The notes beneath the pieces were generated by a model that saw nothing but the letters and a program-made list of their open reading frames with translations, did not search any database and was not told the DNA's origin. From the NCBI GenBank assembly GCA_963590165.1, contig CAVANO010000032.1, positions 4,541-68,540 on the forward strand: a stretch of 64,000 nucleotides of DNA, in the 5' to 3' direction. Of this stretch, positions 7,477-16,487 are shown piece by piece. The stretch comes from UBA11524 sp963590165. GTDB lineage: Bacteria; Bacillota; Clostridia; Christensenellales; Aristaeellaceae. Position 1 is the stretch's first letter. Every line of letters begins with the position of its first letter. The position numbers and the translations under genes were made by a program.

Positions 7477-10400
7477 AATTCCCCGGCTGAACCGGCTGAT
7501 CTTCTGCTACATCCGTTTGCCGGAGCACCGATAGGAACTTCATGACCAGCGAGGGCAGTTCTTCCTCCTCACCGTATTGCTGCGCTGCGACGCGCCGAAT
7601 CGTATCCAGACCGGCACGCGTCATCCGCCCGATGCCGTCAAACAGCCCGGGGTGCAACAGCCACATGTGCGCCGGACAAATCATGCACAGCGTTTGCATG
7701 AGCGTCAGCATCTGCTCGGAAAACGACTGCTTGAGCGATAATTCGGGTGTATCCGGGAAATCCTGTGCATCGTGAACGGCACTCATGCCGAGGCTGATGC
7801 AATGCTTGCCGGCAGGAAGCGGCTGAATGCTGATGCTGCTTGCCGCATAGGTGCGTCCCATCGCTGCGGAAACGAGTTGCGGCAGGCTTTGCGCCAGTCC
7901 GCTGGGCAGCAGATTCAGCAGCTTCGCGCCGTTGCCGGAGAGCAGAATGGGCAGCTGGGCAGGCAGAAAGTGATTCTGCATCGAATCCGCCTGCACATCC
8001 GCCGTCATGAGCCCTGCGGCAAACAGCGCACCGCCGATGTATTCCGCCGCAGCACTTTGCAGGTAGGTTACCTGACCGGCGTTTGCACGGGCATTTAAGT
8101 GGATGGACAGCGGTTCGGCATGGTCGTGCAGGAGCCGGTCAAGCATTAGGCAGAGCTTGCCCAAATGTGCCTGCGTGTCGGTTGATGCGGAGAATGCCGC
8201 GTACAGATGCTGTGCCGTGGTGAGAAGTTCCGGCGATGTGCAGCCGACGAAGTCATAGGCGAGCCGCTCGGGATGATGCGCGTACAGTTCATAGAGCATG
8301 CCCTGCGCACCGAAAGGGATGTTCGTCAGGCGGTCGGGACGGATGCGGCTCTGCAGATAGACTGCAGCGCGGATGCTGCCTACACCGATGTCAAGCGCCG
8401 CACAGCCGCCGCGGATGCCGCCTTCGCCGCGCAGGTACGTGCCCAGTGCGATGGATTCCGCCACGGATACGACCATCTTGCCGTTCGGCTGAAGTCCGGA
8501 TGCTTCCGATGCGGCTTCAGCACCGGCCTGCACCGCCTCAAGCATGGCGCGTTTGCCTTCCTCGCCCATGTCATCTTCCAGAGCGACGCGCCATGAGAGC
8601 GAAGAAACGCCCTGAAGGAGAGCACTGAGCGCCGTGTCCGTCATCAGCTGACGAAGGAGCAGGCATCGCGCACGTGTGCCTGTGCTGTCACTGCGCCACT
8701 TGAAGCCGGTCACCAGCTGACGTTCGTCTGCCTCCGAGAGCTGCAGAATGCTTTCCGGCTGATAGGCAAAACCGTCCGTCAGGGGCACGTCGCCGCGCCC
8801 GGTCAGCATGACGGCGGTTGGCAAATCGTCCGATGTGCGCGTTAGGCTCATCATGATATCGTCCATCGGCTCATCGGGATTCATCAGGAGCATCCGCAGG
8901 AGCGGACGATGGCACGATGAAACGCGCTGACCGCCCAGCAACAGCGTGACGGCTGTACTCGATGCGCCGATGTCAAGGGAGGCAACCGCCTGAGTTGATT
9001 TGCGCGGCGGCTCCTCCTTTTCCAGCAGATTCGGGACGGCGCCGAGTGTTTCACCGTCCTTTGAGAGTGTCAGGCAAGATGGATAAGTCGGCACAGAGAG
9101 TACGTGCCAGCCTTCGCCGGACGGGATGTGCTGCCATTCGCCGTGCGACAGTGCCGATACATCCGCGTCGCCGCCCTTGACGAGCACATAGTACAGGTGC
9201 CAGTCGTCCATCGGGACACAAGGGTACACGGCGATGCGCGGCGGATGCTCCAGAAAGACGATTTCATCCTGCGAATAGCGCCGTTCAAGGCGAATTTCAC
9301 TTTCGCCGTGCAGCACAAACGAAGATGTGATGCTGCCGTCTTCCTCCAGATGGTAGGAGAATGCGTCCGGCACAAGCAACGACGGCGTTTCAGCGGCAGC
9401 CTGACTTAATTCGGCAGACATCGGCGGCAGCATGACGGCATCCTCCAGCAAGGAACATGCCCGAAGCGTTTGGTCGCCCAACTGACATGCCGTCATGCAC
9501 GTCAGACGGTCGGCGAATGGATGATGCATCAACGATGATTCTGCACCGAGCGCCTGATGCAGCAGCGTCTGCATGGCGGGGCTGTCCTCCTGCCACGGAT
9601 ATGTCAGCGTGACAGGCGTTTCGGCGTGCAGCGAATGCTGCTCCGCTTGCTCCTTGAGGGCAGTCAGCACTTCACGGGCGGCAGGCAGGAGTGCATTGTC
9701 CGTCCGGCTGAACAGGTATTCCTGCACGTTGTCTGCAAGGGCGCGGTTCCACGCCGGCGATTTTTCCTCCATCAGCGTCAACTCCTGCGCAACGCGGTCG
9801 AGCGTGGCTGATTCGTCCGGCAGATTCGTGTCCATCCAGCCTGTGACGCGGCTCGTTCGCGCGAACGGCTTGCCGTACAGCAGGAGAATTTCCTGCTTTG
9901 CAAGCATTTCGTTTGCACCGACAGTCTTGTCCGTGAAGCACTTGAGCAGCGCGTTGTCGGTATTCAGCGCGGATTGCTCCGTTCGTACGGAAAAGCCGGG
10001 GAATGTCATCATGCTCAGCGCGGCAGCAGCACGGATGGACAGACGCTCAAGCGACTGCGGGTCCTTGCGCGTCATCTTCTCGCGCTGGTCGGTCAGCCGC
10101 TGCGTCAGCGCCGCCTTGAGGGACGAGAATTTCATGCCGGTCAGGTTCATTTGATGCAGGCGGCGCAGGAGCAAATCGCTGTCCGCCTCGGAAAGCATCG
10201 GCAGGGGATTGAGGAAGCAGCGATTCTCGCGGTCAACCCACGTGACACGCTCCGGCAGCAGCGCAAATACATCGCCCATCTGCGGCGCGAGCGTCAGACC
10301 GTCCTGCGTATCGACCATGCCGAGCAGTTCGCGATGCGCATCCTTTTCCAGCAGGACAAGGCGCAGCGGTATATTCCGTTCCTCCGGCGGACGCGCGGCG

Positions 10401-10669
10401 GTCACCCACTGCGAAAAGCACGTGGCGGACGCATCAACCGTCATGATGGTCACATGCACCGAAACATCCTGCCAGCTGTCCAGCAGCAGTGCGCATGCCA
10501 TTGCACCCCGGTAGGCGGCATCAACAGCGGATGCGGATGGCTCCTGACGGATGAGCAGCTGCTGCGCGAGGTCGGATAAATGGGCTGTATCCGCACTTTG
10601 CCGGACGAGCCCTTCGTTTTCAGTGCTGATTTCCGTGCCGCAATCGGGTAAAAAAACAAGTCTGCTCAT
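7475..10669 (-). CDS. Large protein with actin/Hsp70-fold ATPase domain, partner of a tubulin-like protein
   Basis: 1064 residues, start at the ATG after GGAGGAAAACAA, overlapping the previous stop by 4 bp. Residues 1 to about 555 match nothing I recognise. From about 560 there is an actin/Hsp70/sugar-kinase fold: VASLDIGASSTAVTLLLGG (phosphate-1 type), CAALDIGVGSIRAAVYL near 755 (phosphate-2 type) and PILLSGNGAKLLNLL near 908 (adenosine-type Gly-rich loop). It therefore probably binds ATP. The order differs from plain DnaK: a long novel N-terminal half, then the ATPase, and no obvious peptide-binding domain. There is no signal peptide or membrane segment. With the coupled tubulin-like gene upstream it likely forms a two-protein nucleotide-driven machine. 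The function is unknown; defence, cytoskeleton or chaperone roles are all possible. Confidence 0.75.
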   Translation of the reverse strand: MSRLVFLPDCGTEISTENEGLVRQSADTAHLSDLAQQLLIRQEPSASAVDAAYRGAMACALLLDSWQDVSVHVTIMTVDASATCFSQWVTAARPPEERNIPLRLVLLEKDAHRELLGMVDTQDGLTLAPQMGDVFALLPERVTWVDRENRCFLNPLPMLSEADSDLLLRRLHQMNLTGMKFSSLKAALTQRLTDQREKMTRKDPQSLERLSIRAAAALSMMTFPGFSVRTEQSALNTDNALLKCFTDKTVGANEMLAKQEILLLYGKPFARTSRVTGWMDTNLPDESATLDRVAQELTLMEEKSPAWNRALADNVQEYLFSRTDNALLPAAREVLTALKEQAEQHSLHAETPVTLTYPWQEDSPAMQTLLHQALGAESSLMHHPFADRLTCMTACQLGDQTLRACSLLEDAVMLPPMSAELSQAAAETPSLLVPDAFSYHLEEDGSITSSFVLHGESEIRLERRYSQDEIVFLEHPPRIAVYPCVPMDDWHLYYVLVKGGDADVSALSHGEWQHIPSGEGWHVLSVPTYPSCLTLSKDGETLGAVPNLLEKEEPPRKSTQAVASLDIGASSTAVTLLLGGQRVSSCHRPLLRMLLMNPDEPMDDIMMSLTRTSDDLPTAVMLTGRGDVPLTDGFAYQPESILQLSEADERQLVTGFKWRSDSTGTRARCLLLRQLMTDTALSALLQGVSSLSWRVALEDDMGEEGKRAMLEAVQAGAEAASEASGLQPNGKMVVSVAESIALGTYLRGEGGIRGGCAALDIGVGSIRAAVYLQSRIRPDRLTNIPFGAQGMLYELYAHHPERLAYDFVGCTSPELLTTAQHLYAAFSASTDTQAHLGKLCLMLDRLLHDHAEPLSIHLNARANAGQVTYLQSAAAEYIGGALFAAGLMTADVQADSMQNHFLPAQLPILLSGNGAKLLNLLPSGLAQSLPQLVSAAMGRTYAASSISIQPLPAGKHCISLGMSAVHDAQDFPDTPELSLKQSFSEQMLTLMQTLCMICPAHMWLLHPGLFDGIGRMTRAGLDTIRRVAAQQYGEEEELPSLVMKFLSVLRQTDVAEDQPVQPGN

Positions 10670-12588
10670 TTGTTTTCCTCCAGGATGGATGCTTCCATGG
10701 CGCAAATCAGCAGCCAGATGGCAGGTGCTTCCTTCTCCTTCGGCGCCTGACGGAGTGCACGGAGCGCGGCAGGCAACGAAACGGTCGTTGTGCCGCAAAC
10801 GAGATGCGGAAACCAGTCTGCCAGCTCATGGGCGTTTTCCGCCTCATCGCGAATCCAGCGGTCTGCCGCCTCCTGCAGGAAAAGCCCGTTTTCCGGCTCG
10901 GCGGCAAGCAGCGACGGTTTCTCAAAGCGCGTCTGGGTTGCCTGCATTTCCTTCGCGTGACGGCGGAGCATGGTGCACATGCCTTCGACCATCCGCTGAT
11001 GACGTTCAAATCGGACGAGCTTCGTTCGTGCGTCATCAATGCGGAAACGCTCGCTTGGCTTGACGATTGCTTCTGCCTGCTCGATGCGGCGAACCGCCTC
11101 GGCATGGTCGTGCAGCAGACGCGTGTTTTCGCTTTCCGCTTGTTTGAGGGCATCGAGCACCATCTGCAGCGCCGCCTGACCGCCCATCTGACGGTTGTAC
11201 GTGCGCTGGACGCTTTCCTCGTTGCGGATTTCCTGCTCAAGCTGCGATACGCGCTTGCGGAACGCTTCGGCATCAGGGTCAGGCATAGCGGTGCGCTGGA
11301 CGCCATCGTCCTCGTTGATGCCGCTGCGTTCTGCATCGAAGTGCAGCACAGCCAGTTCACCGGCACGCTTAATCAGCTCGCTGTAATGGGCAGCGCTTTC
11401 TGCGCGAACAGCATCGAGGGAGGAAGAATAGCGCAAATCAAGCGGCAGGGAGCGGATGACGCCGGCAATCCAGCGCAAGGTCACGGCGGTCAGACGATCG
11501 ATGGCATCGGAATCGGCGCGGACGTCCTCGAGTTCCTCCTCTGCACCGCGGAAAAAGTGCGGATACCAGCCGCTGAGACCGCTGCGGAGCGCGTTGTCCT
11601 TTGTCAGCTGTTTGTGAAGCTCCGGCTGCAGCTTTCTCTGCCAGAGCAATGCGCCTTTTACGAGCGCGCCGAAACCCGTGCGGTAGCGGTCTGCCGCCTT
11701 GCCGAAAAGGGACCAGTCCGCCTTGCCGCTGAGGGACTGGATGGTGAACGTGCCGCTGAGCCACGTCGGGCGGTGCAGCATCATGTCAAGGCAGTACGCG
11801 CCGAGCCAGTCCGTCAGCCGGGGCAAATCGCCGCCGCCGGAAGACTGGGCGCTCTGCGGAAGACCAATCAGGCAGACCGTGTCCAGCAAATGCTGCTGCG
11901 CAATGCGGGCAAGGGAGGCTTTTGCGCGCGCAGGCGATTCATCTTCTGCGCAGGGAAGCAGCAGCGCCGCGCCCATGCGGAAAAGCGGATGCATGCCGAA
12001 GCGTTTCTTGAGGAAGGAGGACACGCTCTCCAGTCCTGCAGCGCCTGTTCCGCCGCACAGTGAGCCTGCCAGCACTGCACGAACCTCCTCGCCATCCTCG
12101 AGGGCTTTGCTGATGTCGGCAATTTCAAGGCTCATAGCGTCCTCGCCGTCTGTCTGACATTCGTTCAGCAACGCCGCGAACGCAATCCGCGCCAGCTCGG
12201 GATGGTCATGGAAGCCCTGACGCAAATCAAGGTCAGCTGTGTCTGCCGTGAAAAGCGCCTGACACAATAGACGATCCTGCTCGTTGTCCTGCGTCCAGTC
12301 ACGAAGGCACTTTGCGTTCATCGGCAGCGGGTCGCACCATGTCCGAAGCGTGATTTCCGCACGGAAAGGGGCGGCATCGTCATTCACGTACGTGCGCGAT
12401 GACCACAGCCGCTGATAATCGGTCAGCTCCTGCCGAAGCTGCGCCGTGCCGTGTACACCGTCCGCTTGAGGGGCGCACAGGATGATGTGCAGCTCCTCCT
12501 CCGGCAGAATTCCGGCACACGCTGTCAGCACAAGCGCCTCCGCCATCCGTCCGCCGCTGCCGCCGAACAGGAATATCACTCGCTTCAT
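10666..12588 (-). CDS. Tubulin/FtsZ-like GTPase-fold protein with C-terminal coiled coil
   Basis: 640 residues. The N-terminus MKRVIFLFGGSGGRMAEALV has a Gly-rich nucleotide loop, and LAGSLCGGTGAAGLESVSSFL at about residues 172-192 carries the GGTGxxG tubulin signature. Residues around 440-520 (QLEQEIRNEESVQ, LDALKQAESENTRLL and neighbours) look like coiled coil. This resembles the distant tubulin-like families found outside FtsZ and TubZ rather than FtsZ itself, which is shorter. The start is the ATG after AAGGAGGACAGTC; longer frames run into a tandem repeat. The next gene overlaps by 4 bp (ATGA), implying translational coupling. Nucleotide binding is predicted; polymerisation is not shown. 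Confidence 0.75.
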   Translation of the reverse strand: MKRVIFLFGGSGGRMAEALVLTACAGILPEEELHIILCAPQADGVHGTAQLRQELTDYQRLWSSRTYVNDDAAPFRAEITLRTWCDPLPMNAKCLRDWTQDNEQDRLLCQALFTADTADLDLRQGFHDHPELARIAFAALLNECQTDGEDAMSLEIADISKALEDGEEVRAVLAGSLCGGTGAAGLESVSSFLKKRFGMHPLFRMGAALLLPCAEDESPARAKASLARIAQQHLLDTVCLIGLPQSAQSSGGGDLPRLTDWLGAYCLDMMLHRPTWLSGTFTIQSLSGKADWSLFGKAADRYRTGFGALVKGALLWQRKLQPELHKQLTKDNALRSGLSGWYPHFFRGAEEELEDVRADSDAIDRLTAVTLRWIAGVIRSLPLDLRYSSSLDAVRAESAAHYSELIKRAGELAVLHFDAERSGINEDDGVQRTAMPDPDAEAFRKRVSQLEQEIRNEESVQRTYNRQMGGQAALQMVLDALKQAESENTRLLHDHAEAVRRIEQAEAIVKPSERFRIDDARTKLVRFERHQRMVEGMCTMLRRHAKEMQATQTRFEKPSLLAAEPENGLFLQEAADRWIRDEAENAHELADWFPHLVCGTTTVSLPAALRALRQAPKEKEAPAIWLLICAMEASILEENK

Positions 12589-12655
12589 GACTGTCCTCCT
12601 TGAATTGATATATAGAAGGGAAAACTTATGTGCTGCCCGAAAAAAGTCAAGGAAA

Positions 12656-12749
12656 CCGGACGAAGGTAAGGAAAAACGGACGAAGGTAAGGAAAGACGGA
12701 CGAAGGTAAGGAAAGACGGACGAAGGTAAGGAAAGACGGACGAAGTCCG
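12656..12749. repeat. 20-bp tandem repeat array ending in a perfect triloop hairpin
   Basis: Four units of about CGGACGAAGGTAAGGAAAGA at an exact 20-bp period, then a final CGGACGAAGTCCG (12737-12749), in which CGGAC pairs with GTCCG around a GAA loop. It lies between the stop of the SDR gene (12750) and the start of the tubulin-like gene. A probable -35 TTGACT for that gene lies at about 12648 on the minus strand, just downstream of the array. Confidence 0.9.
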
Positions 12750-13484
12750 TTATATTACCAATCCTCCGTTGACACCGAGCACCTGTCCGGTGATGAAAGA
12801 CGCGCGGGAAGATGCGAGAAAGAGAATCGCCTCGGCACATTCTTCAGGTTCGCCGATGCGTCCGAGCGGCGTTTCGTCCGCTAAGGCAGCGAGGTCATCC
12901 TCGGATAGCTCCGCGTTCATGGGGGTTCGGATGACGCCGGGGGTTACGCAGTTCACGCGGATACCGCTTGGACCTGCTTCCTTTGCCGTTGCCTTCGTCA
13001 GCCCGATGACCGCCGCCTTTGACGCGGAGTACGCCGCCTCGCAGCTTGCACCAACCTCGCCCCACATGCTGCTGACGTTGACGATGGCGCCGCTCTGCCG
13101 AGAAATCATGCCGGGCAGTACAGCCCGAAGCAGATGAAATACGCCGTCAACATTGACCGCGAACAGGCGCGACCATGCTTCATCCGTCATGTCTGTCAGC
13201 AGGCCGCGGTGCGCGATGCCGGCGCAGTTCACAAGTGCGTCGATGTGCCGATAGGTGCGCTCAATGTCAGCAACAATGTCGGCCACCTGCTTCTCGTCCG
13301 CCACATCGCACACGCGGTAATCCACATCCATGCCCGAAGCGCGCAGCTCTGCTGTCAGCGCCTGCGCGTGCTCCTTCTGCGTCCGGCAGAGAAACACAAC
13401 GCTCCAGCCGTCCTCGGCGAAGCGCCGCACGCAGCTTTCACCGATGCCGCTGCTGCCGCCGCTGATGAGTGCAATTCGCCGCAT
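12750..13484 (-). CDS. Short-chain dehydrogenase/reductase (FabG/YmfI-like)
   Basis: 244 residues of a classical SDR. The nucleotide-binding motif ISGGSSGIGE is at the N-terminus, NCAGIA comes near residue 87, catalytic Ser is in VNVSSMWGEVG, and the catalytic YSASK pair is at about 151-155. NADPH dependence is likely from the Arg-rich segment after the second strand. Family members include 3-oxoacyl-ACP reductase FabG and the YmfI-type reductase that matures elongation factor P; sequence alone does not separate them. The gene starts 3 bp from the purine nucleoside phosphorylase stop, so it is part of that operon. Its stop abuts the hairpin array. Confidence 0.85.
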   Translation of the reverse strand: MRRIALISGGSSGIGESCVRRFAEDGWSVVFLCRTQKEHAQALTAELRASGMDVDYRVCDVADEKQVADIVADIERTYRHIDALVNCAGIAHRGLLTDMTDEAWSRLFAVNVDGVFHLLRAVLPGMISRQSGAIVNVSSMWGEVGASCEAAYSASKAAVIGLTKATAKEAGPSGIRVNCVTPGVIRTPMNAELSEDDLAALADETPLGRIGEPEECAEAILFLASSRASFITGQVLGVNGGLVI

Positions 13485-13487
13485 GGA

Positions 13488-14315
13488 TTACGCCTCCCCA
13501 ATCAGTCGAATCGTTTCGTCCAGCAACTGCCGGAATGTGTCTTTGACGCGCTCCGCCGTTTCGAGCACCTCTTGCTCGCTCAGCGGACGGTTCAGCACGC
13601 CTGCCGCCATGTTTGTGATGCAGCTCACGCCCAGTACGCGGATGCCGCAATGGCGCGCCGTGATGACCTCCGGCACGGTGGACATGCCGACAGCGTCCGC
13701 ACCGAGCAGACGTGCCATGCGAATCTCTGCCGGCGTTTCGTATGTCGGACCGTTCATCCACATGTAGACGCCCTTTTGCAGCGGAATGCCCATCGTGACC
13801 GCTGCATGCGCACAGATGGCCATCAGCGATTCGTCATACGCATGCGTCATGTCCGGAAAACGCACGCCGAATTCCGACAGATTCGGTCCTGTCAGCGGAT
13901 TGTGGCCGGACAGGTTAATGTGGTCGGTCATCATCATCAGGCAGCCTTCCGGAAAGGACGTGTTCACGCCGCCTGCGGAGTTCGTGACGATGAGGATTTT
14001 CACGCCCAGCAACGCCATGACGCGCACCGGCATGGTCACTTCACGCAGGGTGTATCCCTCATAAGCATGGAAACGCCCCTGCATCATGCAAACGCGCCGC
14101 CCGTGGAGCGTGCCTGTCCACCAGCGGCCGGCATGACCAGGTGCGGTCGAAAGCGGAAAGCCGGGAATTTCGGCGTATGCAATGGATTTCGCATCCTGCA
14201 GGGCGCTGACCATGCCGCCCAGCCCTGAGCCGAGGATGATGCCGATGTCCGCTTCGCCGACGTGCTGGCGGATTACATCCGCTGCTGCGCGGAGCTTTGT
14301 CATTTCGTCTTGCAT
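13488..14315 (-). CDS. punA: Purine nucleoside phosphorylase, trimeric PNP-I type
   Basis: 275 residues. GSGLGGMV (phosphate loop), GRFHAYEGYT, TNSAGGVNTSF, and the family signature MNGPTYETPAEIRM are present; the purine-contacting Glu and Asn are in the last two blocks and in CITNMAAG. The length matches trimeric guanosine/inosine-specific enzymes, not hexameric DeoD. It cleaves purine nucleosides to base and ribose-1-phosphate, which phosphopentomutase encoded just upstream converts to ribose-5-phosphate. Confidence 0.93.
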   Translation of the reverse strand: MQDEMTKLRAAADVIRQHVGEADIGIILGSGLGGMVSALQDAKSIAYAEIPGFPLSTAPGHAGRWWTGTLHGRRVCMMQGRFHAYEGYTLREVTMPVRVMALLGVKILIVTNSAGGVNTSFPEGCLMMMTDHINLSGHNPLTGPNLSEFGVRFPDMTHAYDESLMAICAHAAVTMGIPLQKGVYMWMNGPTYETPAEIRMARLLGADAVGMSTVPEVITARHCGIRVLGVSCITNMAAGVLNRPLSEQEVLETAERVKDTFRQLLDETIRLIGEA

Positions 14316-14340
14316 GAGGATGCTCTCCTTGTTCTGTTGA

Positions 14341-15534
14341 TCATTTTACAGCAGTAAGCAACTTTTTCGCAAAGGAGGAGGCGCCGAACCGGTCGGGCAG
14401 ACCGAGCCGGTCAGGCAGACCGAGCCATTCTGCGCAGGTCGCGGCGATGTCTGCGTAGGTTTTTCTCGTGCCGAGGTCGATGGGCGCATGCATGCGCTTG
14501 TGGTAGACGAGCAGCGGAATGTATTCGCGCGTGTGATCCGTGCCGCGGAAGGTCGGGTCGCAGCCGTGATCCGCCGTCAGAATCAGCAGATCCTCTTCGC
14601 CGAGCAGCGAAAGCACTTCCGGCAGACGTCTGTCGATGGCAATCAGCGCATCCGCGAAACCGCGCACATCGCGCCGATGCCCATAGAGCATGTCCGTATC
14701 GACGAGATTCGTGAAGCAAAGCCCGTCAAACGGCTGACGCATATCATCCAGCCAAGCCTCCATGCATGCCGGATTGCCGGCTGCATGATTCGAGGCGGTC
14801 AGACCGCGGTGCGCGAAGATATCCTCGATTTTGCCGACACCGAGCACGGACATGCCGGCCTCCTTAACCGCATCGAGCAGCGTCCGCCCGAACGGTTCGA
14901 CCGAAAAGTCACGCCGCCCGTTCGTCCGCGTGAATGCACCGGCATGTTCGCCGATGAAAGGACGTGCGATGACGCGTCCGACAGACAACGGTCCGGTCAG
15001 CATTTTTCGTGCGGTTTCGCACATTGCGTACAGTTCCGAACGCGGAAAAATGTCCTCATGGCAGGCAATCTGAAACACGCTGTCTGCCGAGGTGTACACA
15101 ATCGGTGCGTGCGTGCGGATGTGCTCCTCGCCCAGCTCATCGAGAATTGCTGTGCCCGATGCAGGCTTGTTGCCGATGACGGGATGACCGATGCGCTGCT
15201 CAAACGCGGAAATGAAATCCTGCGGAAAGCCGTTCGGGAATGTCGGGAACGGCTGCGAAACCGGCAGACCGGCAATCTCCCAGTGCCCGGTGGTGGTGTC
15301 CTTGCCGCGGCTGACCTCCATGCACCGTCCGAATGCACCGACGGCATCGGGGTCAGGCGGATAATGTGTGCCTTCAATCTGCCCGAGACCGAGCTTCGCC
15401 AGATTCGGCAGCGACGGATGGCATGCGTCCACCACATGACCGATGGTGCATGCCCCTTCATCGCCGTAATCCGCCGCATCCGGCAGCGCTCCTGCACCGA
15501 CTGCGTCAAGTACCGTCAGAAAAACACGTTTCAT
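14341..15534 (-). CDS. deoB: Phosphopentomutase
   Basis: About 397 residues, start at the ATG after GGGAGCAGAAGGT. VLDAVGAGALPDAADYGDEG at the N-terminus contains the first Mn-binding Asp, GKDTTTGHWE contains the phosphorylated Thr, and TADHGCDPTFRGTDHTREY holds the remaining metal ligands. It interconverts (deoxy)ribose-1- and -5-phosphate. A TATAAT lies about 25 bp upstream on the minus strand. It is first in the deoB-punA-SDR set. Confidence 0.96.
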   Translation of the reverse strand: MKRVFLTVLDAVGAGALPDAADYGDEGACTIGHVVDACHPSLPNLAKLGLGQIEGTHYPPDPDAVGAFGRCMEVSRGKDTTTGHWEIAGLPVSQPFPTFPNGFPQDFISAFEQRIGHPVIGNKPASGTAILDELGEEHIRTHAPIVYTSADSVFQIACHEDIFPRSELYAMCETARKMLTGPLSVGRVIARPFIGEHAGAFTRTNGRRDFSVEPFGRTLLDAVKEAGMSVLGVGKIEDIFAHRGLTASNHAAGNPACMEAWLDDMRQPFDGLCFTNLVDTDMLYGHRRDVRGFADALIAIDRRLPEVLSLLGEEDLLILTADHGCDPTFRGTDHTREYIPLLVYHKRMHAPIDLGTRKTYADIAATCAEWLGLPDRLGLPDRFGASSFAKKLLTAVK

Positions 15535-15593
15535 ACCTTCTGCTCCCTTCCTGTTCATCCTTATTATAGCGCAGTTTTTGCAACTTGCATAGC

Positions 15594-15622
15594 TTGTAAT
15601 TTTGCCGAAAAGCGTGTATCAT
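15594..15622 (+). promoter_or_regulatory. Sigma-A promoter for the HAD phosphatase gene
   Basis: TTGTAA (15594-15599), 17-bp spacer, TATCAT (15617-15622), 19 bp before the ATG at 15642. It is back to back with the deoB start, so the gap holds two divergent promoters. Confidence 0.65.
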
Positions 15623-15641
15623 GGGCATGAGGTGATTTTTG

Positions 15642-16298
15642 ATGGGTCGACTCATGTTTGATGATGTCCATGAAACGATGGTGTGGGATGAAATCGATGC
15701 AGTGGTATTTGATGTCGGGCAGGTGTTGCTGACGTTTGATCCTGACCGCATTCTTCACGAATATCTGCCTGATCAGCCGTCGCTGTATCCGGTGCTGATA
15801 CGCAAAGTTTTCCGTTCGCCGTACTGGGTGATGCGCGATCATGGGGAGATGTCCTGCGAGGAAGCAATCAACGCGATGACCGGACGCGATGAATCGCTGC
15901 GCCAGCCTATCGACCATGTTATGCATGCATGGATGGCGATGAAGGACGTCATTCAGGAGGGTGTCGATGCCGTCAAAACGTGCAAGGCGCACGGTAAGCG
16001 GCTCTATGTGCTGTCGAATTATGCGGACGATGCGTTCACCATTGTTGAAAGAAAGTATGACTTCTTCAACCTCTTTGATGAACGGTTCGTATCGGCACGC
16101 CTGCACCTGATGAAGCCGAGCGAGCAGATTTTCAATTACGTCGCCGCGGCAACGCAACATGATCCGTCGCGCATGCTCTTTATTGATGACTCGACGCTCA
16201 ATGTCGAAGGCGCGCTGTTCTGCGGATGGCAGGCCATCTGCTATAATGAGCCGGGCAAATTGAAACGCTTTTTCGGCACAGGGGATGCCGGAAAATAA
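15642..16298 (+). CDS. HAD-superfamily hydrolase (YihX-like, HAD-IA)
   Basis: 218 residues. Motif I is VVFDVGQVLLTFDP, with the second Asp replaced by Gly as in YihX-type glucose-1-phosphatases; motif II is YVLSNYAD and the acidic motif IV is LFIDDSTLNVEGA. An alpha-helical cap lies between. It probably dephosphorylates a small sugar phosphate in the cytoplasm. Start at ATG with GAGGTGA 9 bp upstream; a TTG one codon earlier is also possible. Confidence 0.85.
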   Translation: MGRLMFDDVHETMVWDEIDAVVFDVGQVLLTFDPDRILHEYLPDQPSLYPVLIRKVFRSPYWVMRDHGEMSCEEAINAMTGRDESLRQPIDHVMHAWMAMKDVIQEGVDAVKTCKAHGKRLYVLSNYADDAFTIVERKYDFFNLFDERFVSARLHLMKPSEQIFNYVAAATQHDPSRMLFIDDSTLNVEGALFCGWQAICYNEPGKLKRFFGTGDAGK

Positions 16299-16330
16299 TT
16301 TTGCGGAAAGACTATACAATTGCGAAAATC

Positions 16331-16487
16331 CATGCTATAATAATTTCTGCAGCCCAACCTGAATTCCAAGGCTCTAATCTCCCTTTGGTTGTCACACGAC
16401 CCGCATCGGAGTTCCGGTGCAAAACCATGGAAGCAGATGACCTCAAGGCAACGGTATGGGTGACAATTAAAAGGAGGTTTCCCAACC
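16331..16487 (+). promoter_or_regulatory. Extended -10 promoter and structured leader of the zinc-ribbon gene
   Basis: TGCTATAAT (extended -10) lies at about 16333-16341, then a roughly 140-nt untranslated leader. The leader has a hairpin at GCATCGG-AGTT-CCGGTGC and a possible long-range pairing TTGTCAC (about 16388) with GTGACAA (about 16460), just before the ribosome site AAAAGGAGG. No known riboswitch class was recognised. Confidence 0.5.

Noticed and set aside
10804..12063. 419-residue plus-strand frame
   Set aside because: Antisense shadow of the tubulin-like gene; no ribosome site or recognisable motif.
12589..12840. 84-residue N-terminal extension of the tubulin-like protein
   Set aside because: It is translated from the tandem repeat array (repeated FVRLSLPSS) and has no ribosome site; the ATG at 12588 does.
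14488..15630. 380-residue plus-strand frame
   Set aside because: Antisense shadow of the phosphopentomutase gene.
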